Part shown: positions 23,615 to 32,043 of the stretch, one piece after another | Position numbering within the stretch: the stretch's first letter is position 1 | Layout of the letters: each line of letters opens with the position of its first letter | From: Collinsella sp. | GTDB lineage: Bacteria; Actinomycetota; Coriobacteriia; Coriobacteriales; Coriobacteriaceae | Assembly (NCBI GenBank): GCA_019425015.1 | Contig: JAHYYJ010000012.1 | Span: 1 to 64,000, forward strand | Length of the DNA: 64,000 nucleotides | Direction of reading: 5' to 3' | Program-made: the position numbers and the translations under genes | The notes under the pieces: generated by a model | The model's database searches: none | What the model was told of the DNA's origin: nothing | What the model saw: only the letters and a program-made list of their open reading frames with translations

Positions 23615-26182
23615 TTATTTGCCCTTGGGCTTGCTGGCGTAGAACTTCTTCTTTTTGGGCTTGCCGGCGGGGGAGGGCTTGCCGTCGCCGCGCGGCCCTC
23701 GGTCGCCGGCCTGCGCGTGCGCGGGTGCTGCTGCGCGAGGCTTGCGGGCCTCGGGGTTGCGTAGTTCCTCGACGCGCTCGGCAATTTCCTCGGCGCTAAA
23801 GCCGACCTCGGCCATGGCGTCCTCGATGGGCAGGCGGCGCACGATGTAGCAGTGGTGCACCTTCTGGTTGCGCGCGAAGTCCTCGGGGATGGTCTGCGCC
23901 GTAATGTCCTCCAGCACGACGCCCGCGCGCGCGAGCTTGCGCGTTTCGGGGCGGAAGCCGCGCAGGTTGCAGCTAAAGATGGCATGGCCGCCCTGCGCGA
24001 GCAGGCGCGATACGCCAGCCAAAAGCTCAACATGGTCGCGCTGGACATCCCAGGTGCGACGGCCCATCTTGGACGAGTTCGAGAACGTGGGCGGGTCGAC
24101 AAAGATCAGGTCCCAGCGGTTGCGCGTCTGGCGCTGGTCGCGAATCCAAGCGAGCACGTCGTCGCGCACAAAATGATGCTGAGGCCCCACAAAGCCGTTC
24201 TGGCGCATGTTGCGCTCGGCCCAGTCCAGATAGGTATTGGAGAGGTCGACCGTCACGGTCTCCTCGACGCCGCCATCGGCCGCGTAGCAGGTGGCAGTGC
24301 CGGTGTAGGCAAACAGATTGAGGAAGCGGCGCGCCTGCTTGGCGTGCTCGCGCACCAGGTTGCGGGTGACGCGGTGGTCCAAGAAGATGCCGACGTCCAG
24401 GTAGTCGTCAAAGTTGACGGCAAAGGTGAGGCCGCCCTCTTCGATGAGCGGCAGGCGACGACGCGCGATATTGGCGCGCTCACCCGAGCCGCCCTTGCCG
24501 GCGCCCTGCTTGCCGTACTGCGAGCCGCCGCGCGAACGCATGCGGGCCTTGGCGTGCACATGCTCGGCGGGAACATCTAGGATGCGCGGCGCGATGGCCA
24601 GAATGTCGAGCATACGGGCCTGGGCCAGTGCGGGGTCGATGGTCTTGGGCGCGGCGTATTCGGCGATGACGAGCCAGCGGCCCGGCGTCTGCGGGCAACC
24701 CTCGTACAGGTCGATAGCGGCGGAGTAGTCGGGCAGGTCGGCATCGTAGACGCGGTAGCAGCTCACGCCCTCGCGCCTGGCCCACTTGCGGCGCAGACGG
24801 GCATTCTTGCGCAGGCGGTTGGCGAACTGCTCGGACTCGGGGATGAGCACGGGCAGCGGCTTGCCGTCGCCCAGGTCGAGCATGGCGGCAGGCTCGGGCA
24901 TGGCGGAAGCGGCGGCTTCATCGTTGACTTCGTTGGCATCCGCAGCCTCGGCCTCGGCATCCGCACTGGTCGCAGCCTCAAACGCTGCGGCGGCGTGGTC
25001 GAGCGAAGGCCAGACTTCGACGGTCGCCTCTTCGTTGTTGGGCATGACGGCGATCGAGCGCTCGGGCTCGGTGTGGAGCGCGCGGGCCAGCAATCCGTCG
25101 CGGGTGAGCGCGGCGACCGGCGCCGCGGCAAGCTCGGGCGCGCGGCGCAACTCGCCGATGAGCGTCATGGTGTCATGCATGAGCGAAAGCGGTGTCTCGG
25201 TCGTATCCGCGACCACGGCGGCGCCGGCGACAGCGCCCGCGTGGTCCAGTACGGTGGCGGACTTGGCGGCGCAAAAATCGACAAAGCGCTTGTAGCCGGC
25301 ACATTTAACCATGCGCTCAGCGGTTTTGCGGGCGGCGGGGTCAACATCCACGGCCACGATGCGCGCCTGGCGCTCGCGCGCTGCCGCCTCGCGCCCGCGC
25401 GCCTCGGCAAGCAGCTGCTCCCACAGGGCGGCATCGTGCAGCTGCCAGCCCTCAAAGCCCCAGCGCTCGCGTGCGGCGCCCGGGGCGCGGTCGGTCAGAA
25501 TGTTCACGGCCTCCAGCAGCAGACCGCCGCCGGCGCACGAGGCATCGATCAGCGTGGGAAGGGCTTCGTTCTCGTAATCGTCGGCCGTCAGCTCGCGCTC
25601 GCATAGTGCGGTCCAGCCGACCTGCGCCAGCACCAGGGCGGCGTAGTCGGGGCGCAGCACGTGCGCGCCCTCGCCGGCGCGGGTCGCTGCGGGCGGTAGG
25701 CGTTTGAACAGCGGGTCGCCCGAAAGGTCCAGGCTGATGCTCGCGCGGCGCTGACGCAGCGAAAGCAGCAGGTGAACATCGGGATCGGCGGCGTCGACAT
25801 CGGCGCGACGGCCCGTGGTTTCGGCCAAGCGGTCGCACAATGCGTCCTTGGCGCGCAGGGCCGAGAAGCGCGTGTTGCGCAGCTGCTCGGTCACGCCGCG
25901 GGCGGTAATGGCGATGGTGGCGCCGGGGCGGACGATGCTCTCCCAGGCGATGTCGTAAACGCTATCGTACAGTTCATCGGCATCCTGCGCCTCAAAGCGC
26001 CCGAGTACCACGAACACGCGGCTCGCCAGGCGCGACCACAGACAGGCGCGGTAGCCTTCTTCGAGCTCGCCCTCAAACGTAGCGCGGCCTTTCAGGCGGC
26101 GGACATGCGAAAGCCCGAGGCGTTTAAGCTCATCGGCGAGTGCGGACTCAAAGCCCTCGGGGCAGCTTGCGTAAAATTCCAT
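23615..26182 (-). CDS. rlmKL: 23S rRNA methyltransferase RlmKL, with degenerate RlmL half
   Basis: 855 residues. The N-terminal THUMP region (~45-160) and an RlmL-like methyltransferase domain precede a C-terminal RlmK-like domain (~460-790) with AYTGTATCYAADGG (SAM motif) and IFVDPPTFSNSSKM (catalytic motif IV, ~700). The RlmK part would make m7G2069. In the RlmL part the SAM loop is altered (DASCAGGGLLLEA), and the position of the NPPYG catalytic motif reads DTTETPLSL (~327), so m2G2445 activity is doubtful. A long Ala/Glu-rich insert (~400-430) joins the halves. The basic Lys-rich tail may bind rRNA. Confidence 0.85.
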   Translation of the reverse strand: MEFYASCPEGFESALADELKRLGLSHVRRLKGRATFEGELEEGYRACLWSRLASRVFVVLGRFEAQDADELYDSVYDIAWESIVRPGATIAITARGVTEQLRNTRFSALRAKDALCDRLAETTGRRADVDAADPDVHLLLSLRQRRASISLDLSGDPLFKRLPPAATRAGEGAHVLRPDYAALVLAQVGWTALCERELTADDYENEALPTLIDASCAGGGLLLEAVNILTDRAPGAARERWGFEGWQLHDAALWEQLLAEARGREAAARERQARIVAVDVDPAARKTAERMVKCAGYKRFVDFCAAKSATVLDHAGAVAGAAVVADTTETPLSLMHDTMTLIGELRRAPELAAAPVAALTRDGLLARALHTEPERSIAVMPNNEEATVEVWPSLDHAAAAFEAATSADAEAEAADANEVNDEAAASAMPEPAAMLDLGDGKPLPVLIPESEQFANRLRKNARLRRKWARREGVSCYRVYDADLPDYSAAIDLYEGCPQTPGRWLVIAEYAAPKTIDPALAQARMLDILAIAPRILDVPAEHVHAKARMRSRGGSQYGKQGAGKGGSGERANIARRRLPLIEEGGLTFAVNFDDYLDVGIFLDHRVTRNLVREHAKQARRFLNLFAYTGTATCYAADGGVEETVTVDLSNTYLDWAERNMRQNGFVGPQHHFVRDDVLAWIRDQRQTRNRWDLIFVDPPTFSNSSKMGRRTWDVQRDHVELLAGVSRLLAQGGHAIFSCNLRGFRPETRKLARAGVVLEDITAQTIPEDFARNQKVHHCYIVRRLPIEDAMAEVGFSAEEIAERVEELRNPEARKPRAAAPAHAQAGDRGPRGDGKPSPAGKPKKKKFYASKPKGK

Positions 26183-26257
26183 GGGTGACCTCTCTGGTTG
26201 CGTCGCTCCATTATATGATGGATGCTTCGTTTGCCCTTATCCTCGAAAGGAACCCAT

Positions 26258-27085
26258 ATGATTGATGCGTGTCCCGAACCCGCTGTGCTCTTTTTTGACG
26301 TGGACGGCACGCTGACGTCGTTCGATCCCGACGATATGACCGATAAGGACTTTTCGGCGGTTCGCCCTTCGCAGACGGTGGTTGAGGCGTTCCATGCACT
26401 GCGCGATGCGGGGCACAAGGCGTTTATCTGCACGGGTCGTCCCCTGTGGCTCATCGCGGACAGTTTGCGTGCGCTCGACCCCGCGGGCGTCGTTGCCATG
26501 GCGGGGGCCACGCTCGAGGTCGAGGGCCGCGTGGCACACGAGGACTGCATTGACGAGGACATTGTTGAGGAGCTCGCGCGTCGCATTACTGTGGCGGGCG
26601 GCGAGGCGTTGTTCGAGACGAACGGTGCCACCTATTCACTTGAGCCAGTTGGTGTCGAACAGTCATTTCTGCTAGGCGCCGGCGTGGTGCATGGCGTTGA
26701 TCAGATGCGCGTCGATGGGCATTTGCGCGTAGGCAAGGTGTGCATTAACGCGTGCGACCTAGCTCGCGTAGCCAACGACGATGGCTTTATCGAGCGCGAG
26801 TTTGAGCTGTGCAACACCGGTGGTCAGAATCGCGAGCTGAGCCCCAAGGGCATCGACAAGGGCGTGGGCGTGGCGCGAGCGCTGGAATACCTGGGTCGCA
26901 CCGGCAACGCGCGCACCTTTGGCTTTGGCGATTCCGGCAACGATCTGGGTATGCTCGCCGCCGTCGAGACGGCTGTAGCCATGGGCAACGCCATGCCCGA
27001 GGTCAAGGCAGTCGCCGACTACGTGACCGACGATGTCGCACACGATGGCACCGTCACAGCGATGCAACATTTCGGCCTCATCTAA
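26258..27085 (+). CDS. Cof-type HAD-IIB hydrolase
   Basis: 275 residues. FFDVDGTLTS holds the nucleophilic Asp and the acid Asp, ICTGRP is motif II, KGIDKGVGV supplies the motif III Lys, and FGFGDSGNDLGML is motif IV. A cap domain of the C2B type lies between ~80 and 190. Such enzymes dephosphorylate sugar phosphates, FMN or pyridoxal phosphate; specificity cannot be read here. Divergent from the rRNA methyltransferase gene, with GAAAGGAA before the ATG. Confidence 0.88.
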   Translation: MIDACPEPAVLFFDVDGTLTSFDPDDMTDKDFSAVRPSQTVVEAFHALRDAGHKAFICTGRPLWLIADSLRALDPAGVVAMAGATLEVEGRVAHEDCIDEDIVEELARRITVAGGEALFETNGATYSLEPVGVEQSFLLGAGVVHGVDQMRVDGHLRVGKVCINACDLARVANDDGFIEREFELCNTGGQNRELSPKGIDKGVGVARALEYLGRTGNARTFGFGDSGNDLGMLAAVETAVAMGNAMPEVKAVADYVTDDVAHDGTVTAMQHFGLI

Positions 27086-27278
27086 TGAATCTCGCCTTCT
27101 GACGTTTGCTCAAACTGCGACTCTTTGCTTTTGCATGCTCAATCGATTTATCAATCCAAACACTGAGGTGTTTATACCGTTCGCCGAGAAGATAAAAACC
27201 CGCAGTTCACGCCTTGATAAACGTAGGTAAAGTGTTTAGCAGTTTATCGGCCGTATGCTAACGAAAGGAATCAGGCAG

Positions 27279-27983
27279 ATGGCAATCAAGGTGTTCGCTG
27301 ACGGTGCAAATCTCGAGGGCATGCTCGACATGTACGAGAACGGCAACGTTCAGGGTTTCACGACCAACCCGTCCCTTATGAAGAAGGGCGGCGTGACGGA
27401 TTACCGCGCGTTTGCCAAGGAGGTCCTGGCCCACATCACCGATGTGTCCGTGTCGTTTGAGGTCTTTGCCGACGACGTCGAGACCATGGAGGTCGAGGCC
27501 CGCGAGATCGCTACCTGGGCCGAGAACGTCTACGTCAAGATTCCGTGCGTGACCACCAAGGGTGAGTCCACCGCCGAGCTGGTGCGCAAGCTTTCGGCCG
27601 ACGGCATCAAGGTCAACGTCACCACCATCTTTACGCCTACGCAGGTCGACGAGATGGTCGAGGCCGTTGATGCCGAGACACCGTCCATCATCTCGCTCTT
27701 TGCCGGCCGCATCGCCGATACCGGCGTCGACCCCATTCCGTTTATGACGGAGTCGGTCAAGAAGGCCGCCGCCAAGCCCAACTGCGAGGTCCTGTGGGCA
27801 TCCACGCGTGAGCTTATCAATATTTACCAGGCGGAAGGATGCGGTTGCCAGATCATCACGGTGCCCAACAGCATCCTGGCCAAGCGTAAGAACATCGGCC
27901 GTGACCCGTACGAGGTCTCGCTCGATACCGTGCGCGGTTTTGCCAAGGATATCGCCTCGCTCGGTTTCCATATCCTGCCGTAA
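27279..27983 (+). CDS. transaldolase (TalC/Fsa-like small family)
   Basis: 234 residues, the short form of transaldolase. ADGANLEGM and TTNPSLMKKGG form the N-terminal barrel strands, NVYVKIPC contains the Schiff-base Lys (~90), and the GRIADTGVD loop follows. It transfers dihydroxyacetone units in the non-oxidative pentose phosphate pathway; fructose-6-phosphate aldolase activity is an alternative for this subfamily. The start ATG follows GAAAGGAA by 8 bases. The last codons (GFHILP, stop) are repeated as DNA 156 bases downstream, around a large palindrome. Confidence 0.88.
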   Translation: MAIKVFADGANLEGMLDMYENGNVQGFTTNPSLMKKGGVTDYRAFAKEVLAHITDVSVSFEVFADDVETMEVEAREIATWAENVYVKIPCVTTKGESTAELVRKLSADGIKVNVTTIFTPTQVDEMVEAVDAETPSIISLFAGRIADTGVDPIPFMTESVKKAAAKPNCEVLWASTRELINIYQAEGCGCQIITVPNSILAKRKNIGRDPYEVSLDTVRGFAKDIASLGFHILP

Positions 27984-28137
27984 CGCGAACGCTGGCTACA
28001 TCGCGGGTTGTTCGCCCCGGCCTTTCCTTTCCCTATCGCTCACGCGCTTCGCGAGGGTCGCGCTAGGCAAAGGAAAGGCCGGGGCTGCCGACACGAACTT
28101 GCCGGTAGGTTGGTGATAGGCTTCCATATCCTGCCGT
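27966..28137. repeat. 16-bp direct repeat of the transaldolase 3' end flanking a palindrome
   Basis: TTCCATATCCTGCCGT occurs at 27966-27981 (last codons of the gene) and at 28122-28137. Between them sits the palindrome 28014-28085. The arrangement resembles a target duplication left by an inserted element. Confidence 0.7.
28014..28085. terminator. 17-bp perfect palindrome downstream of transaldolase
   Basis: GCCCCGGCCTTTCCTTT (28014-28030) pairs perfectly with 28069-28085 around a 38-base G/C-rich loop that can itself fold. It lacks a U tract on the plus strand, so it may be a repetitive palindromic element as much as a terminator. Confidence 0.65.
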
Positions 28138-28163
28138 GGACAAAGGTACCCCCGCCTGCGCCG

Positions 28164-28331
28164 TGCAAAATTGAGAGTATTCAGCAAGGTAAAGGCTTTT
28201 ACCAGCTGGGTGAAGCATGGAACAGCCCCCGTTTTGGCTCTGATGACGCTAAAACGGGGGCTGTTTCTTGCTTTTTCGTCTCTGAGGGGCATCCGGAACG
28301 GTGGAATTTGCAGAATACTCGCGATTTTGCA
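28164..28331. terminator. nested palindromic element between convergent transaldolase and tex
   Basis: The outer arms TGCAAAAT plus GAGTATTC (28164-28182) pair with GAATACTC plus ATTTTGCA (28313-28331). Inside, AACAGCCCCCGTTTT (28221-28235) pairs perfectly with 28251-28265 and is followed by TTCTTGCTTTTT, a terminator for the plus strand. The whole 27984-28364 gap contains no gene. Confidence 0.7.
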
Positions 28332-28364
28332 CGTCGCGAGAGGGGGGACCCTTGCTTTGGCGGT

Positions 28365-30512
28365 TTACTTCCCCTGCACCATGGTGAGGGAGATCTTCTT
28401 GCGGTCGCGATCGACCTTTTCAACCCACACCTTGACCGTGTCACCGACGCGCACCACGTCGCTGGGGTGCTTGACGAAGCGGTTGGCCAGCTTGGAGATG
28501 TGCACGAGGCCGTCCTGGTGCACGCCCACGTCGACGAAGGCGCCAAAGTCCACAACGTTGCGCACCGTGCCCTTGAGTTCCATGCCGGGCTCCAGGTCGT
28601 CGATCGAAAGCGCCGAGCGGCTAAAGACCACCTCGGGCGCGTCGTCGCGCGGGTCGCGGCCGGGCTTCTTGAGCTCGTTGACGATGTCGATGAGCGTTAA
28701 GGTGCCGCAGTCCAGGTCGCTTGCCAGCGCCGAGATGCTGCCCAGGCGGCGCTCGATATCGGGCACGCCGCCGCGGCTGAGCTCGCTTGCCGCAACGCCG
28801 GCGCGCTCCAGGACGGCCGTGGCCACCTCGTAGCTTTCGGGGTGGACGCTTGTCGCGTCGAGCGGGTTCTTGCCGCCGCTGATGCGCAGGAAACCTGCGG
28901 CGTTGAGGTACGCCTTGGGTCCCAGCTTGGGGACCTTCTTGAGCTGGCGGCGATCGGTAAAGGCGCCGTTTTCCTCGCGGTAGGCCACGATGTTTTTGGC
29001 TACGCTCGGCGTAATGCCCGACACGTAGCCCAGCAGGCTTGCGCTCGCGGTGTTGACGTCGACGCCCACACGGTTGACGACGTCTTCCACCACGTGGCCC
29101 AAGGTGCGCGAAAGCTCGGCCTGGTCAAGGTCGTGCTGGTACTGGCCAACGCCGATGGACTGGGGCGGAATCTTGACGAGCTCTGCCAGCGGGTCTTGCA
29201 GACGGCGGCCCAGGCTCATGGCGCCACGTACGGTGACGTCCAGGTCGGGATATTCCTGGCTGGCGAGCTCGGAGGCGGAGTACACCGACGCGCCGGCCTC
29301 GTTGACGATGGTGTAGCGAAGGCTGGGTGCCTGCTCGGCAATAAACTCCGAGACGACTTCCTCGGTCTCGCGGCTGGCGGTGCCGTTGCCGATGACGATG
29401 GTGTTGACGCCGTCCTTCTTGACGAGGCGGGCGAGCTCGCGCTTGGTGCCGGCGACGTCGTGGCGCGGCTTGGTGGGATAGACCACGCCGTGGTCGAGTA
29501 GCTTGCCGGTCTCGTCCATGACGGCGACCTTGCAGCCGGTGCGGTAGCCCGGGTCGAGAGCGAGCACGCGGGCGCCGCGCACGGGGCGTGCCGAGAGCAA
29601 GCCCTCGAGATTCTTGGCAAAGACGTTGATGGCCTCGGTCTGCGCACGAACGGTGAGTTTGGCGCGGGCCTCGCGCTCCAGCGAGGGGGCCATGAGGCGC
29701 TTGTAGCCATCGGCGATGGCGGCGTCAAAGACGGGAGCAAACACGCCCTGGCGACGGGGCCAGCGGCTGCCGAGGCGTGCCGTAGCGGCAGCGCCGTCGA
29801 CGTTCACGCGCACGCGGAGCTTGCCCTCGCGCTCACCGCGGTCGATAGCCAGCACGCGGTGGTTGGGTATACGGCGCAGCGGCTCATCATAGCTGTAGTA
29901 CGGCTCGTAGGGGGTCTTCTCGGCGGGGTCGGTGGCCTCGACGACGATGTCGGCGGTGTTTTGCGTAAAGGCGCGCAGGTCGGCGACGTTCTCGGGATCT
30001 TCGGCCACCGTCTCGGCCACGATGTCGGCGGCGCCGGCGAGCGCCTTTTCGGGCGTGTCGAAGCCGGCCTCCTCGTTGACGTAGTCCGCGGCGGCGTCGA
30101 GCGCGCTGCCCTTGGCCGAGGCCTGCATGATGATCATGTTGGCGAGCGGCTCCAGGCCGGCCTCGCGTGCCTTCTGCGCGCGGGTCATGCGCTTTTTGCG
30201 GTAGGGCTTGTAGAGGTCCTCGACACGCTGGAGCTGTGTGGCCTCGCGAATCTGTTGCTCGAGCTCGGGCGTGAGTTTGCCCTGGGCGCCGATGAGCAGA
30301 ATGACGTCCTCTTTGCGCTGCTCAAGATTACGCAGGTAGGACAGGCGCTCGTCGAGCGCGCGCAGGGCGACATCGTCCATGCCGCCCGTGGCTTCCTTGC
30401 GGTAGCGCGAGATAAAGGGAATGGTGTTTCCCTCGTCGATGAGCTTGACGGCCGCCTCGACGTTGGCGGCCTTAAGGTTGAGCTCGCGCGCGAGCTGGGC
30501 GATAAGATCCAT
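28365..30512 (-). CDS. tex: Tex family transcription accessory/RNA-binding protein
   Basis: 715 residues with the complete Tex order: N-terminal helical region with YRKEATGGMDD, a YqgF-like nuclease-fold domain (VLALDPGYRTGCKVAVMD, ~330), helix-hairpin-helix region (SLLGYVSGITPSVAKNIV, ~500) and a C-terminal S1 domain (GTVRNVVDFGAFVDVGVHQ, ~640-710). It binds nucleic acid and affects transcription and fitness in other bacteria. Start ATG 30512 has AAGGAG close upstream. Monocistronic, with long palindromes on both sides. Confidence 0.93.
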   Translation of the reverse strand: MDLIAQLARELNLKAANVEAAVKLIDEGNTIPFISRYRKEATGGMDDVALRALDERLSYLRNLEQRKEDVILLIGAQGKLTPELEQQIREATQLQRVEDLYKPYRKKRMTRAQKAREAGLEPLANMIIMQASAKGSALDAAADYVNEEAGFDTPEKALAGAADIVAETVAEDPENVADLRAFTQNTADIVVEATDPAEKTPYEPYYSYDEPLRRIPNHRVLAIDRGEREGKLRVRVNVDGAAATARLGSRWPRRQGVFAPVFDAAIADGYKRLMAPSLEREARAKLTVRAQTEAINVFAKNLEGLLSARPVRGARVLALDPGYRTGCKVAVMDETGKLLDHGVVYPTKPRHDVAGTKRELARLVKKDGVNTIVIGNGTASRETEEVVSEFIAEQAPSLRYTIVNEAGASVYSASELASQEYPDLDVTVRGAMSLGRRLQDPLAELVKIPPQSIGVGQYQHDLDQAELSRTLGHVVEDVVNRVGVDVNTASASLLGYVSGITPSVAKNIVAYREENGAFTDRRQLKKVPKLGPKAYLNAAGFLRISGGKNPLDATSVHPESYEVATAVLERAGVAASELSRGGVPDIERRLGSISALASDLDCGTLTLIDIVNELKKPGRDPRDDAPEVVFSRSALSIDDLEPGMELKGTVRNVVDFGAFVDVGVHQDGLVHISKLANRFVKHPSDVVRVGDTVKVWVEKVDRDRKKISLTMVQGK

Positions 30513-30604
30513 GAAACTCCTTGCGTTTAAGGTGCGTTTGCAGCACAGAGCTACCAAGGATACCACCTGCCACTTCGCTCAAAAAAGACTGTTTTGGCGC
30601 GGAA

Positions 30605-30762
30605 CCACGAAAGCGGCCTATCTACTACGTTTGAACCGTGTGGGTCGACCATCCCCCGGTTTTCCGAAAATGCGCAAGCCGTTTACCTGCGGTTTTTATT
30701 TCGCGAAATTCGGTATGGATGAGGGTGATTGGTTAAACGTAGTAGATAGGCACATTTCGTGG
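30605..30762. repeat. 158-bp element with near-perfect terminal inverted repeats
   Basis: The arms 30605-30637 and 30731-30762 pair over ~32 bases, including the perfect CCTATCTACTACGTTT (30617-30632 with 30735-30750) and CCACGAAA / TTTCGTGG. The 93-base centre is AT-richer and has no ORF. It looks like a small non-autonomous palindromic element. The 30513-30932 gap contains nothing else but a terminator. Confidence 0.7.
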
Positions 30763-30825
30763 CGAACGAATCAAGCTAAGGTGCAAAAAGTCCCCCGTCC
30801 CAGAAAAATCATTGGCAACGTAGCA

Positions 30826-30860
30826 AAATGCCCCGCGGGCAGGAGGCTGCTCGCGGGGCA
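30826..30860 (-). terminator. terminator of the SDR-OFA-Gfo operon
   Basis: Stem GCCCCGCG / CGCGGGGC (30830-30837 and 30852-30859). Read on the minus strand it is followed by ATTTTGCT. It lies 73 bases beyond the oxidoreductase stop. Confidence 0.7.
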
Positions 30861-30932
30861 AAGAAGAGGGGCTTATTTGTGGCGGACCGAGGGGCCCGGC
30901 ATGGGGTTTCTGCCGCGGCCTGTCCTAAGGTG

Positions 30933-31973
30933 CTACAGCTCGACGAGCTGGCCGGTCTCGGCGGCCTCCTTGATGGCGTTGAGAAGCGTGAGCGTCTTGA
31001 CGTTATCGGCGGGGGTTACGACGGGCTCAACTTCGCGGCGGACGACCTTCACAAAGTGCTTGAGCTGCATCTTGTGCGGCAGCGCCGGGTCGACGGCCGG
31101 AATCTCCATCTGCAGCGGCTTGTGCCAGTTGGAGGCGCCGTCGTAGGAGAACTGATGCAGGCGGGGCAGCGAAAGGGCACCCAAGGTTCCGCCGATAAAG
31201 TAGGCGTCGGCGTCGAAGGGGCGGTACTGCGGATCCTCGCGAGCGGTTGCCTCCCAGTTCCAGGGGCTGGCGGTGGCGTCGGAGATGGTCATGCTCGCAA
31301 GCGCGCCATCGGCAAAACGGACGTTGACCACGGCGGAGTCCTCGGTCTCAAAACCGCGGGCGGCGCTGGACTGCATGCCCTGGACGGCGACGGGCTCGCC
31401 CAGCAGGTAGCGGAGCAGGTCCACGTCGTGAACCAGGTTGACCAAGATCGGTCCGGCACCCTTCTTGCGGCGCCACTCGACATCGAAGTACTCGTCATTC
31501 TTATAGATCATGTAGTGGAAGCTCGACACGGTGAGCTTGCCCAGCTCGCCGGACTCGATGATCTCCTTGGCCTTGTTGACGAAGGGGTTGTGGCGACGGT
31601 GCTGACCCACGAGCACGGGCACGCCGGCGGTCTCGGCCTCGGCGGCGAAAGCCTGGGCATCCTCGAGGTCGTTGGAGATCGGCTTTTCGACCAGCGGCAC
31701 GATGTTGCGCTTCACGGCCTCGCGGGCAACGCCCAGATGCAGGTCGTTGGGGGTGGCGATGATGACGGCCTCGGGCTTGACCTCGTCCATCATCTGGGCG
31801 GGATCGGTGTAAAACGGCACGCCGGCGGCCTCGGCCGTGGCACGGGCGCCCTCAAAGGCGTCGGCGATGGCGACGAGCTCGGCCTCGGGCTCCTCGGTGA
31901 CAAAGCGGATGTGGTTGCGGCCCATGGCGCCGGCGCCGATAACGGCAATGCGGACGGGGTTGAGCTCAGACAT
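30933..31973 (-). CDS. Gfo/Idh/MocA family NAD(P)-dependent oxidoreductase
   Basis: 346 residues. IAVIGAGAMGRNH is the N-terminal dinucleotide loop, VEKPISN contains the conserved Lys of the EKP motif (~95), and the C-terminal domain holds VNLVHDVDLLRYLLGEP with the catalytic-region His/Asp. Substrates in this family are sugars, inositols or cyclitols. It is the third gene of a unit with an SDR dehydrogenase and an OFA-type carrier, which suggests two successive oxidations of an imported polyol or acid. ATG 31973 follows AAGGAG by five bases. Confidence 0.88.
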   Translation of the reverse strand: MSELNPVRIAVIGAGAMGRNHIRFVTEEPEAELVAIADAFEGARATAEAAGVPFYTDPAQMMDEVKPEAVIIATPNDLHLGVAREAVKRNIVPLVEKPISNDLEDAQAFAAEAETAGVPVLVGQHRRHNPFVNKAKEIIESGELGKLTVSSFHYMIYKNDEYFDVEWRRKKGAGPILVNLVHDVDLLRYLLGEPVAVQGMQSSAARGFETEDSAVVNVRFADGALASMTISDATASPWNWEATAREDPQYRPFDADAYFIGGTLGALSLPRLHQFSYDGASNWHKPLQMEIPAVDPALPHKMQLKHFVKVVRREVEPVVTPADNVKTLTLLNAIKEAAETGQLVEL

Positions 31974-32003
31974 TTCGACTCCTTAATACTGGTGACCGGT
32001 GGA

Positions 32004-32033
32004 ATGCGACAAAGGGACGGTCCCTCATGTCAC
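32004..32033. repeat. GACAAAGGG-family palindrome inside the operon
   Basis: TGCGACAAAGGGACGG / TCCCTCATGTCACA is an imperfect copy of the palindrome family seen after several stop codons. It lies between the MFS gene and the downstream oxidoreductase, and may lower expression of the last gene. Confidence 0.6.
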
Positions 32034-32043
32034 ATCGGTAAAA

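Noticed and set aside
23852..25606. Long plus-strand frames opposite rlmKL (and similar antisense frames at 1351-2760, 30828-32090, 36251-39377, 47357-48784)
   Set aside because: High-GC antisense shadows with His/Arg/Gly-rich products; the opposite strand has clear protein families.
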